Positions 26,648-35,683 of a stretch of DNA of 58,243 bases are shown piece after piece; within the stretch, counting starts at the first letter, position 1; each line of letters starts with the position of its first letter. Under the pieces are notes generated by a model, which ran no database searches, had not been told where the DNA came from, and saw only the letters and a program-made list of their open reading frames with translations. The stretch comes from an uncultured Lachnospiraceae bacterium (lineage in GTDB: Bacteria > Bacillota > Clostridia > Lachnospirales > Lachnospiraceae), in the NCBI GenBank assembly GCA_934432595.1, contig CAKRYR010000014.1, positions 1 to 58,243 of the forward strand. Direction: 5' to 3'. The translations under genes and the position numbers were made by a program.

Positions 26648-27772
26648 ATGATAGGTAAGGTTTATGGAGTAGATTTAGGAACAAGTCTTATAAAAATATA
26701 TAAGAAGGGGAAAGGTATTGTAGTAAGTCAGAGAAATATTATTGCAATAGAGAATAATAAGTATGTTTTAGCAGTAGGCGATGAAGCATATGAAATGTAT
26801 GAAAAGGCACCTGAAAGTGTTAATGTTACACAACCAATTCGTAATGGTGTTATTGCTGATATTGCTAATATGGAAAAACTATTTAGTGAATTCATAAAGA
26901 AGACTTCTAAAACTGGTAAGTTACAACCAGCAGAATATGTTGTTGCAGTACCTACAGATATTACAGAAGTTGAAAAGAGAGCTTTTGTAGATTTAATTGA
27001 AGGAAGTCAAGCAAAGGTGAAGAAAGTTAAGATAGTTGCAAAACCAATTGCTGCATGCGTCGGAGCAGGATTGAATGTAAATGATGCATATGGTGTTATG
27101 ATGGTAGATATTGGAGCTTCTACAACAGAAGTATCAGTAATTTCATTAGGTGGTATTGTTATTAGTAATTTGATACCAATTGGTGGAGATACATTTAATG
27201 AAGTTATTATTAATGCAGTTAAGAAGAGATTTAACCTTTTGATTGGTAATAAAACAGCATTCCAATTAAAGAAAAGACTTGGTAATATTGAAAAGATTAA
27301 TGAAAAATTAACAGATAGTGAAAAACTAGCAAAAGAAGTTGAGCAGATGTTAGAGGCTGATTCTGAAGATAAGACTAACGATGCAGAATTAAGCGATGAT
27401 AATACATCTAAGATAAATAGTAAAGAGATGAAAGTATATGGTAGAAATTTCTTAACTGGTTTACCACAACAAGTGACAATAACATCAGATATGATTGTTG
27501 AAGCTATGAAAGAACCTTTAGAAAATATTATGGAATCAATAAAACGTATACTTGAGAGAACTCCGCCGGAGATTTCATCAGATATAATTGATTCTGGTAT
27601 ATATATATCAGGTGGAAGTGCCACTATTAAAGGTATAGATAAGTTAGTTCAGGAACATACAGGACTTAATGTTAATGTATGTGATGACCCAGAAAACGCA
27701 GTTGTTCGTGGCTTGGGTGAAATAATAGAAAATCCATCTTTAGATGGTTTAGTAAGTCAATATAGTAGGTAA
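26648..27772 (+). CDS. mreB: Rod-shape-determining actin homologue MreB, with an extra insertion
   Basis: The protein has 374 residues. ATG 26648 follows GAAAGGAG and replaces an upstream TTG reading. The actin-fold ATPase motifs are phosphate-1 GVDLGTSLIKIY (residues 6-17), MMVDIGASTTEVSVISLGG (phosphate-2), GGDTFNEVIINAVKKRFN and YISGGSATIKGIDKL. MreB filaments guide lateral wall synthesis with MreC, MreD, RodA and PBP2, all encoded here. Unusual: between KKRLGNIEK and YGRNFLTGLP there are roughly 35-40 more residues than in common MreB/Mbl proteins, acidic (LEADSEDKTNDAELSDDN). Several glycines are also atypical, so it may be a divergent Mbl-type paralogue. Confidence 0.9.
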   Translation: MIGKVYGVDLGTSLIKIYKKGKGIVVSQRNIIAIENNKYVLAVGDEAYEMYEKAPESVNVTQPIRNGVIADIANMEKLFSEFIKKTSKTGKLQPAEYVVAVPTDITEVEKRAFVDLIEGSQAKVKKVKIVAKPIAACVGAGLNVNDAYGVMMVDIGASTTEVSVISLGGIVISNLIPIGGDTFNEVIINAVKKRFNLLIGNKTAFQLKKRLGNIEKINEKLTDSEKLAKEVEQMLEADSEDKTNDAELSDDNTSKINSKEMKVYGRNFLTGLPQQVTITSDMIVEAMKEPLENIMESIKRILERTPPEISSDIIDSGIYISGGSATIKGIDKLVQEHTGLNVNVCDDPENAVVRGLGEIIENPSLDGLVSQYSR

Positions 27773-27784
27773 CTGGAGGTTACT

Positions 27785-28633
27785 ATGAGAAGGAGAAAGA
27801 AGATAGATATTGAACCAAAACATTTGTTAATAGGCCTAATTGCATTGTGTTTTGTGTTGATTGCTGTTTCGTTTAGATTTGAAAAACAACTTTCACCATT
27901 AAAGAACACAGTTGGTGTAGTGTTTACACCTATGCAAAATGGAATAAATCAAATGGGTAAGTCAATTGCAAACAGATTTAGAGTAATTAGACGTTTAAAA
28001 ACGTTAACAAAGGAAAATAAAGAGTTAAAAGATGAATTAGAGGAAATTAAAGGGCAGAATAGATTATTACAACAGCAACAAAACGAATTAGATGAATTAC
28101 GAGAATTATATGATATGAAAGGTAATTATAGTGATTTGCCAACTGTTGCTGCTAGAATAATTAGTAAGGATCCATCTAACTGGTATAGCACAATTACTAT
28201 TGATAAGGGTAAAAATGATGGGATAAAAGTTAATATGAATGTAATTGCTAAAGATGGATTAGTTGGAATAGTGTCTGAAGTGGGACATAATTATTCAAAA
28301 ATTAGGACAATTATTGATGATAAGAGCAATGTAACTTCTGTTTTCTTAAAATCTACACAGACTTGTAATGTTGCTGGTGATATTACTACTATGACAACAG
28401 GAAGAGTTCTTGTAGAATCAATATCTAAGGATATTAAAGTTAAGAATGGTGATGCTTTATATACAGCTTATGATAGTCCAAAATATCATTCAGGTATACT
28501 TATAGGATATGTCAATGATGTAAAAACAGATTCTAATAATGTTACCCAATCTGGTACATTGACTCCGGTGGTAGATTTTTCTGCTTTAGAGACAGTGTTA
28601 GTAATAACAGAGTTGAGTGAGGGATTATATTAA
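27785..28633 (+). CDS. mreC: Rod-shape-determining protein MreC
   Basis: The protein has 282 residues. A basic N-terminus is followed by one membrane helix (residues ~14-32), a coiled coil (~65-105, LKTLTKENKELKDELEEIK) and two extracytoplasmic beta-barrels with ARIISKDPSNWYSTITIDKG and KDGLVGIVSEVGHNYSKI, the hallmark of MreC. It links cytoplasmic MreB to PBP2 and RodA outside the membrane. AACTGGAGG lies before the ATG and 12 bases separate it from mreB; its last base is the first of the mreD ATG. Confidence 0.93.
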   Translation: MRRRKKIDIEPKHLLIGLIALCFVLIAVSFRFEKQLSPLKNTVGVVFTPMQNGINQMGKSIANRFRVIRRLKTLTKENKELKDELEEIKGQNRLLQQQQNELDELRELYDMKGNYSDLPTVAARIISKDPSNWYSTITIDKGKNDGIKVNMNVIAKDGLVGIVSEVGHNYSKIRTIIDDKSNVTSVFLKSTQTCNVAGDITTMTTGRVLVESISKDIKVKNGDALYTAYDSPKYHSGILIGYVNDVKTDSNNVTQSGTLTPVVDFSALETVLVITELSEGLY

Positions 28634-29169
28634 TGAAAACTAATAGAAATAATAATATTAAGATAAAGAAGATTGTAATTACTATATTAATTGTAGTTAT
28701 ATGTTTTTTGCTACAGACTACATTGGTTCAAAATATTAGAGTGGCTGGAGTTATTCCAAACTTAATGCTATTAGTAGTGGTATTTATCTCTTATCTAAAT
28801 GGTGTTTATTATGGAATGACTGTTGGAATGACAGTTGGACTTTTATTTGATTTCCTTTATGCTTCATTAATAGGAATTAATATGTTGGCATTTTTATTGA
28901 TTGGATACTTCTGTGGTTTGTTAAGTAGATTATATCGGAGTGGAAATTATTTGATACCGTTAGTAATGGTGTCAATAAGTGAGTTTATTTATGGCGTTAT
29001 AACATATTTTACAGACTTTTTATTAAGAGGAAAGCTTAATATTGGATATTATTTTGGTAAAGTTATGTTGCCTGAATTAGTGTATACAATAGTAGTGGGA
29101 ATATTATTATATGGATTAGTATGTTTAATGTATGAGGATAGAGATTTAAAAGGAGGAAATATTCTTTGA
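28633..29169 (+). CDS. mreD: Rod-shape-determining protein MreD
   Basis: This integral membrane protein has 178 residues and about five helices. The pattern LQTTLVQNIRVAGVIPNLMLLVVVFISYLNG is split over residues 24-56, and GLLFDFLYASLIGINMLAF is typical of MreD. The start codon overlaps the mreC stop (TAATG), indicating coupling. Its own end overlaps the PBP2 start by four bases. Confidence 0.9.
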   Translation: MKTNRNNNIKIKKIVITILIVVICFLLQTTLVQNIRVAGVIPNLMLLVVVFISYLNGVYYGMTVGMTVGLLFDFLYASLIGINMLAFLLIGYFCGLLSRLYRSGNYLIPLVMVSISEFIYGVITYFTDFLLRGKLNIGYYFGKVMLPELVYTIVVGILLYGLVCLMYEDRDLKGGNIL

Positions 29170-32006
29170 TAAATGATATTTTAGATGAGTTAAAGAAAAT
29201 ATTCCAAGCAAGATTTGCCCCTATAACGTTTATATATATAATGTTTTTTCTAGTTTTGATTGTAAGATTATTCTCAATTCAGATTGTACAAAATGATAAA
29301 TTATCTTCAAGTGATGATTCGAAGATAAAAGAGATTGAACTTAAAAGTACTAGAGGAAATATTTTAGATAGAAATGGTGTATTGTTAGCTTATAATAAGT
29401 TATCATATAGTATTACATTAGAAGATACAGGTGAGCTAGAAACTAATGCTGAAAAGAATGATATGATATATAAGTTAATAACTATTATCGAAAAACAAGG
29501 TGGAAAGTTAAATAATGACTTTTTTATTCAATTGAATAAAAAGGGTGAATTGTATTTTATAGATGATGGAAGCAAAGAAAAAAACTTTAAAAGAGATGCT
29601 TATTCAGTAAGATCAGTAGATGACTTAACTCAAGAACAATTAAATGCTACACCTAAGGAAGTATTTGAATTTTTACGAACAGGTGAAGGTTCAAAATCAA
29701 CTTCTATGTATGGAATAGATGATAAATATTCATTGGAAGATACATTAAAGATTATGCAAATAAGATATAATTTAATGTTGAATAAATTTGAAAAATATAT
29801 GCCTATAACAGTCGCTACGAATGCAAATTCTAAAACAGTTGCAGCTATTAATGAATATAGTAGTGAATTGCCAGGTGTAGAAGCTCTTAACGAAACTTAT
29901 AGAGTTTATAATGATTCAGAAGCTTTTGCACATATACTAGGATATACTGGTTTAATTAATAATGATGAATTAAGCAAAATAGAAAAAAAGGATAAGAGTA
30001 ATTATAGTGCTACAGACCAAATAGGTAAGATTGGCTTGGAAGATTATCTTGAAAAGTATTTACATGGTGAAAAAGGTAGTGAAAAAATAAGGATTAATTC
30101 TAATAGTGAAGAAGAGAAAGTTGTTGAAGTTAATGAACCTAAAGCTGGAGATGATGTTTATTTAACAATAGATAGTAACTTACAAAAAGCTTCTTATACA
30201 TTATTAGAGAAGAAGATAGCAGGTATTCTTAGTTCAAAGCTTGTTAATGCAAAATCAGTTGGTAAAACAAGTTCTGCTGATGATGTAAGGGTGCCTATAT
30301 ATGATGTATATTATTCATTTTTTACAAATGGTGTTATAGATGCTGAACACTTTAAGAATTCTAAAGCTAAAGAATATGAGAAAAGAACTTATAAGAAGTT
30401 TGTTTCCTATAAAAAAGATTTAAAAGGTAAACTTAAAGATAAATTAGCTATTAAAAAGAATCTTAAAGAAGATGATTTTGGAAAAATAGAATATGAATAT
30501 ATAACTAGATTATTTGAAATAATGAAGGAAAAGAACATCTTTCTTACAGATGAAATGCCTGAAAATGATAGTAAATATAAAAAATTTCAGGAAGGAAAAG
30601 AAAGTTTTAGTAGTTTTATGAAATATGCAATCTCAAATGGTTGGATAGATATGAAGAAGATAGACGTTAAAAATAATTCTTTTTTAAGTACTCATGAGAT
30701 TTATTCAAAATTGTTGGATAATATTTTAAAAACTGCGTTAGAAGATAATAAGTTTGAAAAAATAATATATAAAGATATGATTAATATAGGTAAAATTCCT
30801 ACAAGTCATGTATGTATATTATTATTAGAACAAGGGGTTATTAAGTATAATAAAGATACTGTAAGAAAACTAGAAACAGGAAGCACTTCTGCTTATAGTT
30901 TTATAAAGACAAAGTTAAACAATTTGGATATTACACCGGGGCAATTGGGACTAGATCCTTGTTCGGGTTCAGTTGTTGTTACTGATGTTAATTCTGGAGA
31001 TGTATTGGCTATGGTGTCTTACCCATCATACGATAATAATAAGCTAGCTAATACAATAGATTCAGATTATTATAGCTATTTATTAGGAAATAGTTCAAGT
31101 CCTTTAGTTAATAGAGCAACGTTAACATGTACGGCTCCAGGTTCTACTTATAAGATGGTTACTTCAGCAGCAGGACTTGAAAGTGGAGTTATATATCCTG
31201 GGACTACTATACATGATAGCATTTCTTTTAATAAGATTGGACATCCTGCAAGATGTTATAGTAGAGTAGGTCATGGTACTATTAATGTTGTAAATGCTAT
31301 AGGTGTATCATGTAACTATTTCTTTTATGAAACCGGATATAGGTTAAGTCTTAAAAATGGTAATTATAATAGTAATAAAGGACTTAAGACACTTAAAAAA
31401 TATGCATCAATGTTTGGATTTAATGCTAAATCAGGTGTTGAAGTACCAGAGTATAAACCTCATATTTCAACGGAGGATTCTGTTCGTTCAGCAATTGGGC
31501 AAGGTAACAATGCTTATGCACCAGTGCAGATTGCTAGATATGCAACTACATTAGCTAATAGTGGAACATGTTATAATCTTACATTGATAGATAAAATAAA
31601 AGATGTTAATGGAAAAACAGTACTTAATAATAAATCAAGTGTATATAATAAAGTTGATTTTAAGGATTCAACTTGGAACGCTATTCATACAGGAATGCGT
31701 ACTGTTGTAAATGGAAGTCATAGTTCAATAAAAAGATTATATAAAGATTTGGGTGTGGATGTTGCAGGAAAGACAGGAACAGCACAGCAGGTTAAGTCAA
31801 GACCTAACCATGGTTTATTTGTTTCATATGCACCATATGAGAAACCAGAGATTGCTGTTACTTGTGTAATACCATTTGGATATGCATCATTTAATGCAGC
31901 TGATTTAGCACATCAAATTTATCAATATTACTTTGAACTTACTGATACTGATGTTTTGATTGATTCAAAAGTTGATGATTCAAATGTAGCATCTAGTCAA
32001 GATTAG
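29166..32006 (+). CDS. mrdA: Elongasome class B penicillin-binding protein 2 (transpeptidase) with a large insertion
   Basis: The protein has 946 residues, well above the ~600-700 of ordinary PBP2. The start is TTG 29166 (AGGAGG nine bases upstream, TTGA overlap with mreD); no ATG in frame is closer. A membrane helix covers ~18-36, then the dimerisation domain has STRGNILDRNGVLLAYNKLSY. The transpeptidase motifs are S660-T-Y-K (APGSTYKM), S715-C-N and K869-T-G (AGKTGTA). It crosslinks peptidoglycan together with RodA. Between the dimerisation domain (LQKASYTLLEKKIAG) and the first catalytic block there is a ~250-residue Lys/Glu-rich helical insert (FFTNGVIDAEHF through KLNNLDITPGQLGL). Such inserts are known from Lachnospiraceae PBP2. 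It may mediate a family-specific contact in the elongasome. Confidence 0.93.
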   Translation: MINDILDELKKIFQARFAPITFIYIMFFLVLIVRLFSIQIVQNDKLSSSDDSKIKEIELKSTRGNILDRNGVLLAYNKLSYSITLEDTGELETNAEKNDMIYKLITIIEKQGGKLNNDFFIQLNKKGELYFIDDGSKEKNFKRDAYSVRSVDDLTQEQLNATPKEVFEFLRTGEGSKSTSMYGIDDKYSLEDTLKIMQIRYNLMLNKFEKYMPITVATNANSKTVAAINEYSSELPGVEALNETYRVYNDSEAFAHILGYTGLINNDELSKIEKKDKSNYSATDQIGKIGLEDYLEKYLHGEKGSEKIRINSNSEEEKVVEVNEPKAGDDVYLTIDSNLQKASYTLLEKKIAGILSSKLVNAKSVGKTSSADDVRVPIYDVYYSFFTNGVIDAEHFKNSKAKEYEKRTYKKFVSYKKDLKGKLKDKLAIKKNLKEDDFGKIEYEYITRLFEIMKEKNIFLTDEMPENDSKYKKFQEGKESFSSFMKYAISNGWIDMKKIDVKNNSFLSTHEIYSKLLDNILKTALEDNKFEKIIYKDMINIGKIPTSHVCILLLEQGVIKYNKDTVRKLETGSTSAYSFIKTKLNNLDITPGQLGLDPCSGSVVVTDVNSGDVLAMVSYPSYDNNKLANTIDSDYYSYLLGNSSSPLVNRATLTCTAPGSTYKMVTSAAGLESGVIYPGTTIHDSISFNKIGHPARCYSRVGHGTINVVNAIGVSCNYFFYETGYRLSLKNGNYNSNKGLKTLKKYASMFGFNAKSGVEVPEYKPHISTEDSVRSAIGQGNNAYAPVQIARYATTLANSGTCYNLTLIDKIKDVNGKTVLNNKSSVYNKVDFKDSTWNAIHTGMRTVVNGSHSSIKRLYKDLGVDVAGKTGTAQQVKSRPNHGLFVSYAPYEKPEIAVTCVIPFGYASFNAADLAHQIYQYYFELTDTDVLIDSKVDDSNVASSQD

Positions 32007-32016
32007 GAGGATTAAG

Positions 32017-32730
32017 ATGGAAAATACTGTAATTATTAAAGGAATGCAGTCTGGAATTGTAGTTATGCTTGATGATGAAAAAGAGTATGATGAACTTAAA
32101 GAGGACATTAAGACAAAATTTATTCAGTCTGCGAAGTTTTTAGGTAAAGCAGATATTGGGATAAGCTTTGAAGGTAGAAAATTAACTGATACTCAGATTA
32201 AAGAGATTCTTGAGATTGTAAAAGATAATACAGAGCTTAATGTTGTATGTGTTCTTACAGATAATAAAGAACAAGATGCAGCTTATAGAAAGCTTATTGA
32301 GAAAAATTTACACTCAATAATTAATAAAAAGAAAACAGAAGAAAAGAAAAAGGAAGTTAAACCAGAGACTTTAGCGGTATTTCATAAGGGAAATCTACGA
32401 TCTGGACAAGAATTAGTATTAGATAATAGTGTTATAGTTCTTGGTGATGTAAATTTTGGAGCAAAGATTGTTTCAAAGGGGAATGTTTTGATTTTAGGAA
32501 CACTTTTTGGAAATGTTTTTGCAGGAAGTGCAGGAGATAAGAATGCCTTTGTTATGGCACTAGATATGCAACCTACACAGATTAGAATAGGAAATGTCAT
32601 AGCTAGATCTTCTGATGCAACTAAACAAAGAAGAGAAAACATTGATCCTAAAATGGCTTATGTAGAAGATGACAGAATATATGTAGAATCAATAGATAGG
32701 AATGTAGTAAAAGAAATGGTTGCAAGATAA
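32017..32730 (+). CDS. minC: Septum site-determining protein MinC
   Basis: The protein has 237 residues. An N-terminal domain (~1-105) is followed by a C-terminal beta-helix with GQELVLDNSVIVLGDVNFGAKIVS and NVLILGTLFGNVFAG, the MinC signature that binds MinD and inhibits FtsZ polymers. GGAGG lies before the ATG. It follows PBP2 by ten bases and belongs to the shape operon. A 210-base gap separates it from minD, which is unusual for min genes. Confidence 0.9.
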   Translation: MENTVIIKGMQSGIVVMLDDEKEYDELKEDIKTKFIQSAKFLGKADIGISFEGRKLTDTQIKEILEIVKDNTELNVVCVLTDNKEQDAAYRKLIEKNLHSIINKKKTEEKKKEVKPETLAVFHKGNLRSGQELVLDNSVIVLGDVNFGAKIVSKGNVLILGTLFGNVFAGSAGDKNAFVMALDMQPTQIRIGNVIARSSDATKQRRENIDPKMAYVEDDRIYVESIDRNVVKEMVAR

Positions 32731-32793
32731 TTTAAATTGCATCATGCTTTTTAGTAGAAATTTTATTAAGTATTATATATGATGAATACAAAT

Positions 32794-32898
32794 GAGAGTA
32801 CTAAGCACACGTGAATACGCGTTCCTAAGTAATTAATATTTGGCGACGAATGAACAGTTACAGCTGTTTTCGAATTACATAATTAATTTTAGTACCTC
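32794..32898 (+). ncRNA. Candidate structured leader or small RNA in the minC-minD gap
   Basis: The sequence can be drawn as a three-way junction. The outer stem 32794-32804/32889-32898 has ten pairs and one bulged A. Hairpin 32809-32813/32818-32822 has five pairs and an AATA loop. The third arm 32829-32834/32873-32878 is GTAATT with AATTAC, topped by CGAA-AACAG/CTGTT-TTCG around 32847-32872. It lies 42 bases before the minD start. No known riboswitch was recognised and no terminator T-run follows. Confidence 0.35.
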
Positions 32899-32940
32899 TT
32901 GTAGATAAATATTTTAAGATTAAATATGGAGGAAAAGAAT

Positions 32941-33720
32941 ATGGGAGAAGTAATTGTTATTACATCTGGTAAAGGTGGAGTAGGTAAAACAACTACAACT
33001 GCTAATGTTGGTACAGGTTTAGCAAAGCTAAATAAAAAAGTTGTTCTAATTGATACAGACATAGGATTGAGAAATCTTGATGTTGTTATGGGGTTAGAAA
33101 ATAGAATAGTGTACAACCTTGTTGACGTAATTGAGGGAAACTGCCGTATTAAACAAGCGTTGATAAAAGACAAAAGATATCCATCTTTATACCTTTTACC
33201 ATCAGCTCAAACAAGAGATAAGTCAGCTGTGACTCCAGAACAAATGAAGAAACTTACAGAACAATTAAAAGAAGAATTTGATTATGTTATTCTAGATTGC
33301 CCTGCAGGTATTGAACAAGGTTTCCAAAATGCAATTGCTGGTGCTGATAAAGCTTTTGTTGTAACAACTCCAGAAGTATCTGCTGTAAGAGATGCAGACA
33401 GAATAATTGGATTATTGGAAGCAAATGAGATGAAAGATACGCATTTAATTGTCAATCGTCTAAGAACTGAAATGGTTAAAAGAGGCGATATGATGTCAAG
33501 TGATGATGTTGTTGAAATATTGGCAGTAGATTTAATTGGTGTTATTCCAGACGATGAAAGTATTGTCGTTGCAACTAACCAGGGTGAACCATTAGTGGGT
33601 GATGATTCTTTAGCTGGACAAACATATTTAGACATTTGTCGACGCATCGTAGGTGAGGATGTACCTTTTGCAGATTTAGATCGTAAGAAAGGATTTTTCC
33701 AAAGATTATTTAAAAAATAG
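32941..33720 (+). CDS. minD: Septum site-determining ATPase MinD
   Basis: The protein has 259 residues. ATG 32941 has GGAGG eight bases upstream, and the ATG at 32926 is unsupported. The deviant Walker A motif SGKGGVGKTTTT is at residues 8-19, then LIDTDIGLRNLDVVMGLENR, the YVILDCPAG Walker B region, and a C-terminal amphipathic helix KGFFQRLFKK that targets the membrane. MinD recruits MinC and is cycled by MinE to keep FtsZ from the poles. minE follows after 11 bases. Confidence 0.96.
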   Translation: MGEVIVITSGKGGVGKTTTTANVGTGLAKLNKKVVLIDTDIGLRNLDVVMGLENRIVYNLVDVIEGNCRIKQALIKDKRYPSLYLLPSAQTRDKSAVTPEQMKKLTEQLKEEFDYVILDCPAGIEQGFQNAIAGADKAFVVTTPEVSAVRDADRIIGLLEANEMKDTHLIVNRLRTEMVKRGDMMSSDDVVEILAVDLIGVIPDDESIVVATNQGEPLVGDDSLAGQTYLDICRRIVGEDVPFADLDRKKGFFQRLFKK

Positions 33721-33731
33721 GAGGACATATT

Positions 33732-34133
33732 ATGAGTTTTGTTGATTTTTTCAAAAGAAAACCTAGTTCAGGGAATGTGGCAAAGGATAGACTTAAGCTT
33801 GTATTAGTGTCTGATAGGGCTAATTGTTCTCCTGAATTAATGGAGCAAATCAAGAATGATATAATCAATGTTTTAACTAAATATGTTGAGATTGATTTAG
33901 AAGGTCTTGATATTAAGATTTCTCAGACTGAGTTAGATGCTGAAAATGGTTCAGTTCCAGCATTATTTGCAAATATTCCTATAAAGGATATGAAAGCTAA
34001 AACTGACAAAAGTTTAGAAAAAAAGCCTGAGATAAATGCTAAGAATCAGAATAATAAAAATAATAAGAATAAAAAGAATAATGGAAGAACAACCATTATT
34101 ACAACAGGAAGTAATGAAAAATTAAAGGTGTAG
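33732..34133 (+). CDS. minE: Cell division topological specificity factor MinE, with a long basic tail
   Basis: The protein has 133 residues against a usual ~85-95. The first ~90 match MinE: an amphipathic start (MSFVDFFKRKP), ASDR-like KDRLKLVLVSDRANCSPELMEQIKNDI, and YVEIDLEGLDIKIS. The remaining ~40 residues are Lys/Asn-rich (NAKNQNNKNNKNKKNN) and appear disordered. MinE triggers MinD ATP hydrolysis. GGAGG lies before the ATG. The next gene, rodA, starts four bases after the stop. Confidence 0.92.
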   Translation: MSFVDFFKRKPSSGNVAKDRLKLVLVSDRANCSPELMEQIKNDIINVLTKYVEIDLEGLDIKISQTELDAENGSVPALFANIPIKDMKAKTDKSLEKKPEINAKNQNNKNNKNKKNNGRTTIITTGSNEKLKV

Positions 34134-34137
34134 TTAT

Positions 34138-35256
34138 ATGTTAAATATAAAGCAATACAATTATAAACGTTTAGATGTATCATTAATTTTAGTTGTTGCT
34201 ATATTAATTTCAATAGGAAGTTATTTAATTAATATTGTTGATAGTACTTTATTAGTAAAACAGCTTTTAGGTGTTTTTTTGGGGATAATTGTATGTGTAG
34301 TGGTAGCATTGATTGATTATCATACAATATGTAATTTTGCAATAATTTTGTATGGTATAGGACTTTTGCTATTAATATTAGTACAAATACCAGGAATAGG
34401 TGTTACTTATTATGGTGCAACTAGATGGCTGGATTTAATAGTTATTCAAATTCAGCCGTCTGAAATTTGTAAAGTAATAATGATTATTGTAATGGCATAT
34501 TACTTTACTATAGTAAAGGATGTACTTAATACTACAAAGTCAATATTAATAGCAATAGCAATTATGGCAATACCAGTACTATTAATATTTATTCAGCCAG
34601 ACTTGTCATCAAGTCTTGTTTTAGTGTTCCTTTTTGTAGTTATGATATATGCAGCTGGAATTAGTTATAGGATAATTGTTCCTTTTATGCTTGTATCTAT
34701 TCCAATGGTAATAGCATTAGTTTGGTATGTCTGTCAACCATATCAAAAATTATTAGACTCTTATCAACAGAAAAGAATACTAGGACTGCTTCATCCAGAT
34801 GATTATCCAGATTTAATGTTTCAACAAAATAAATCATTAAAGATAATCAGTAATGGAAAAGTATCAGGGATCCTTGGTGGAGGTAATTCAGAAGATTTAG
34901 GCTGTTTAAAAATGCCTATCGTTGAAAGTGATTTTATATTCTCAGCAGCTGGAGAGGTGCTTGGATTTATAGGAACAGGAATACTTCTTATTCTTTTACT
35001 TGTATTAGTCTTTAGATGCTTGAATGTAGCAAAGAGAGCAAAAGATTATACAGGTAAGTTAATATGTATAGGAGTATCTGGTATGTTTATGTTCCAAGTA
35101 TTTGTAAACATAGGTGTTGTCACAAGATTGTTACCAAATACAGGATTACCATTACCATTTATTAGTTATGGACTGAGTGCTTTGCTTAGTTATATGGTGG
35201 CAATAGGACTTGTAATTAATGTAGGATTACAAGGTAGAATAAAATCAAGGGGGTAA
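34138..35256 (+). CDS. rodA: SEDS peptidoglycan glycosyltransferase RodA
   Basis: This polytopic protein has 372 residues and ~10 membrane helices. SEDS landmarks: GATRWLDLIVIQIQPSEICK, FIQPDLSSSLVL, YQQKRILGLLHP, ESDFIFSAAGEVLGFIG (with the catalytic-type Asp) and RLLPNTGLPLPFISYG. It polymerises glycan strands with PBP2 in lateral wall synthesis. Its place at the end of mre-PBP2-min supports RodA rather than FtsW. Four bases separate it from minE, so it is tightly coupled. Confidence 0.92.
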   Translation: MLNIKQYNYKRLDVSLILVVAILISIGSYLINIVDSTLLVKQLLGVFLGIIVCVVVALIDYHTICNFAIILYGIGLLLLILVQIPGIGVTYYGATRWLDLIVIQIQPSEICKVIMIIVMAYYFTIVKDVLNTTKSILIAIAIMAIPVLLIFIQPDLSSSLVLVFLFVVMIYAAGISYRIIVPFMLVSIPMVIALVWYVCQPYQKLLDSYQQKRILGLLHPDDYPDLMFQQNKSLKIISNGKVSGILGGGNSEDLGCLKMPIVESDFIFSAAGEVLGFIGTGILLILLLVLVFRCLNVAKRAKDYTGKLICIGVSGMFMFQVFVNIGVVTRLLPNTGLPLPFISYGLSALLSYMVAIGLVINVGLQGRIKSRG

Positions 35257-35261
35257 TTATT

Positions 35262-35657
35262 GTGAACATAGGATTAGTGGCACATGATGCTAAAAAGAAA
35301 TTAATGCAAAATTTTTGCATTGCATATCGTGGTATTTTAAGTAAGAATAATATATATGCAACAGGTACAACAGGAAGACTTATAGAAGAGGCAACTAATT
35401 TATCAGTTCATAAATTTCTTGCTGGACATTTAGGCGGTGAGCAGCAATTAGGTTCTCAGATAGAACATAATCAAATTGATTTAGTAATTTTCTTAAGGGA
35501 TCCATTTACACCTAAATCACATGAGCCTGATGTTAATAATATTGTACATTTATGCGATAGACATAATATTCCTTTGGCAACTAATTTGGCTACAGCAGAA
35601 TTACTTGTGAAAGCTTTAGACAGAGGAGATATGGATTTTAGAAATTTATATAAATAG
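35262..35657 (+). CDS. mgsA: Methylglyoxal synthase, with altered catalytic motif
   Basis: The protein has 131 residues. The family converts dihydroxyacetone phosphate to methylglyoxal and phosphate. Matching parts: GLVAHDAKKKL (5-15), ATGTTGRLIEEATNL, IDLVIFLRDPFTPKSHEPDVNNIVHLCDRHNIPLATN split over ~72-108. The motif that is normally GPLGGDQQ reads GHLGGEQQ (H56, E60). The Asp at this position (Asp71 of the E. coli enzyme) is a catalytic residue (family knowledge), so activity may be changed. The start codon is GTG with GGGGG upstream. It is the usual last gene of the mre-min-rodA cluster in Clostridia. Confidence 0.88.
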   Translation: MNIGLVAHDAKKKLMQNFCIAYRGILSKNNIYATGTTGRLIEEATNLSVHKFLAGHLGGEQQLGSQIEHNQIDLVIFLRDPFTPKSHEPDVNNIVHLCDRHNIPLATNLATAELLVKALDRGDMDFRNLYK

Positions 35658-35683
35658 TTATTAATACAAAGAGAGGATATAAG

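Noticed and set aside
27007..27624. 205-codon minus-strand frame within mreB
   Set aside because: It is antisense to conserved MreB motifs; its length is explained by few stop codons opposite the coding strand. No ribosome binding site was seen.
32794..32898. Known riboswitch classes (fluoride, preQ1, c-di-GMP, purine, ydaO) for the minD leader
   Set aside because: None of their conserved core sequences is present as far as I can read; I kept only an unnamed structured-RNA candidate.
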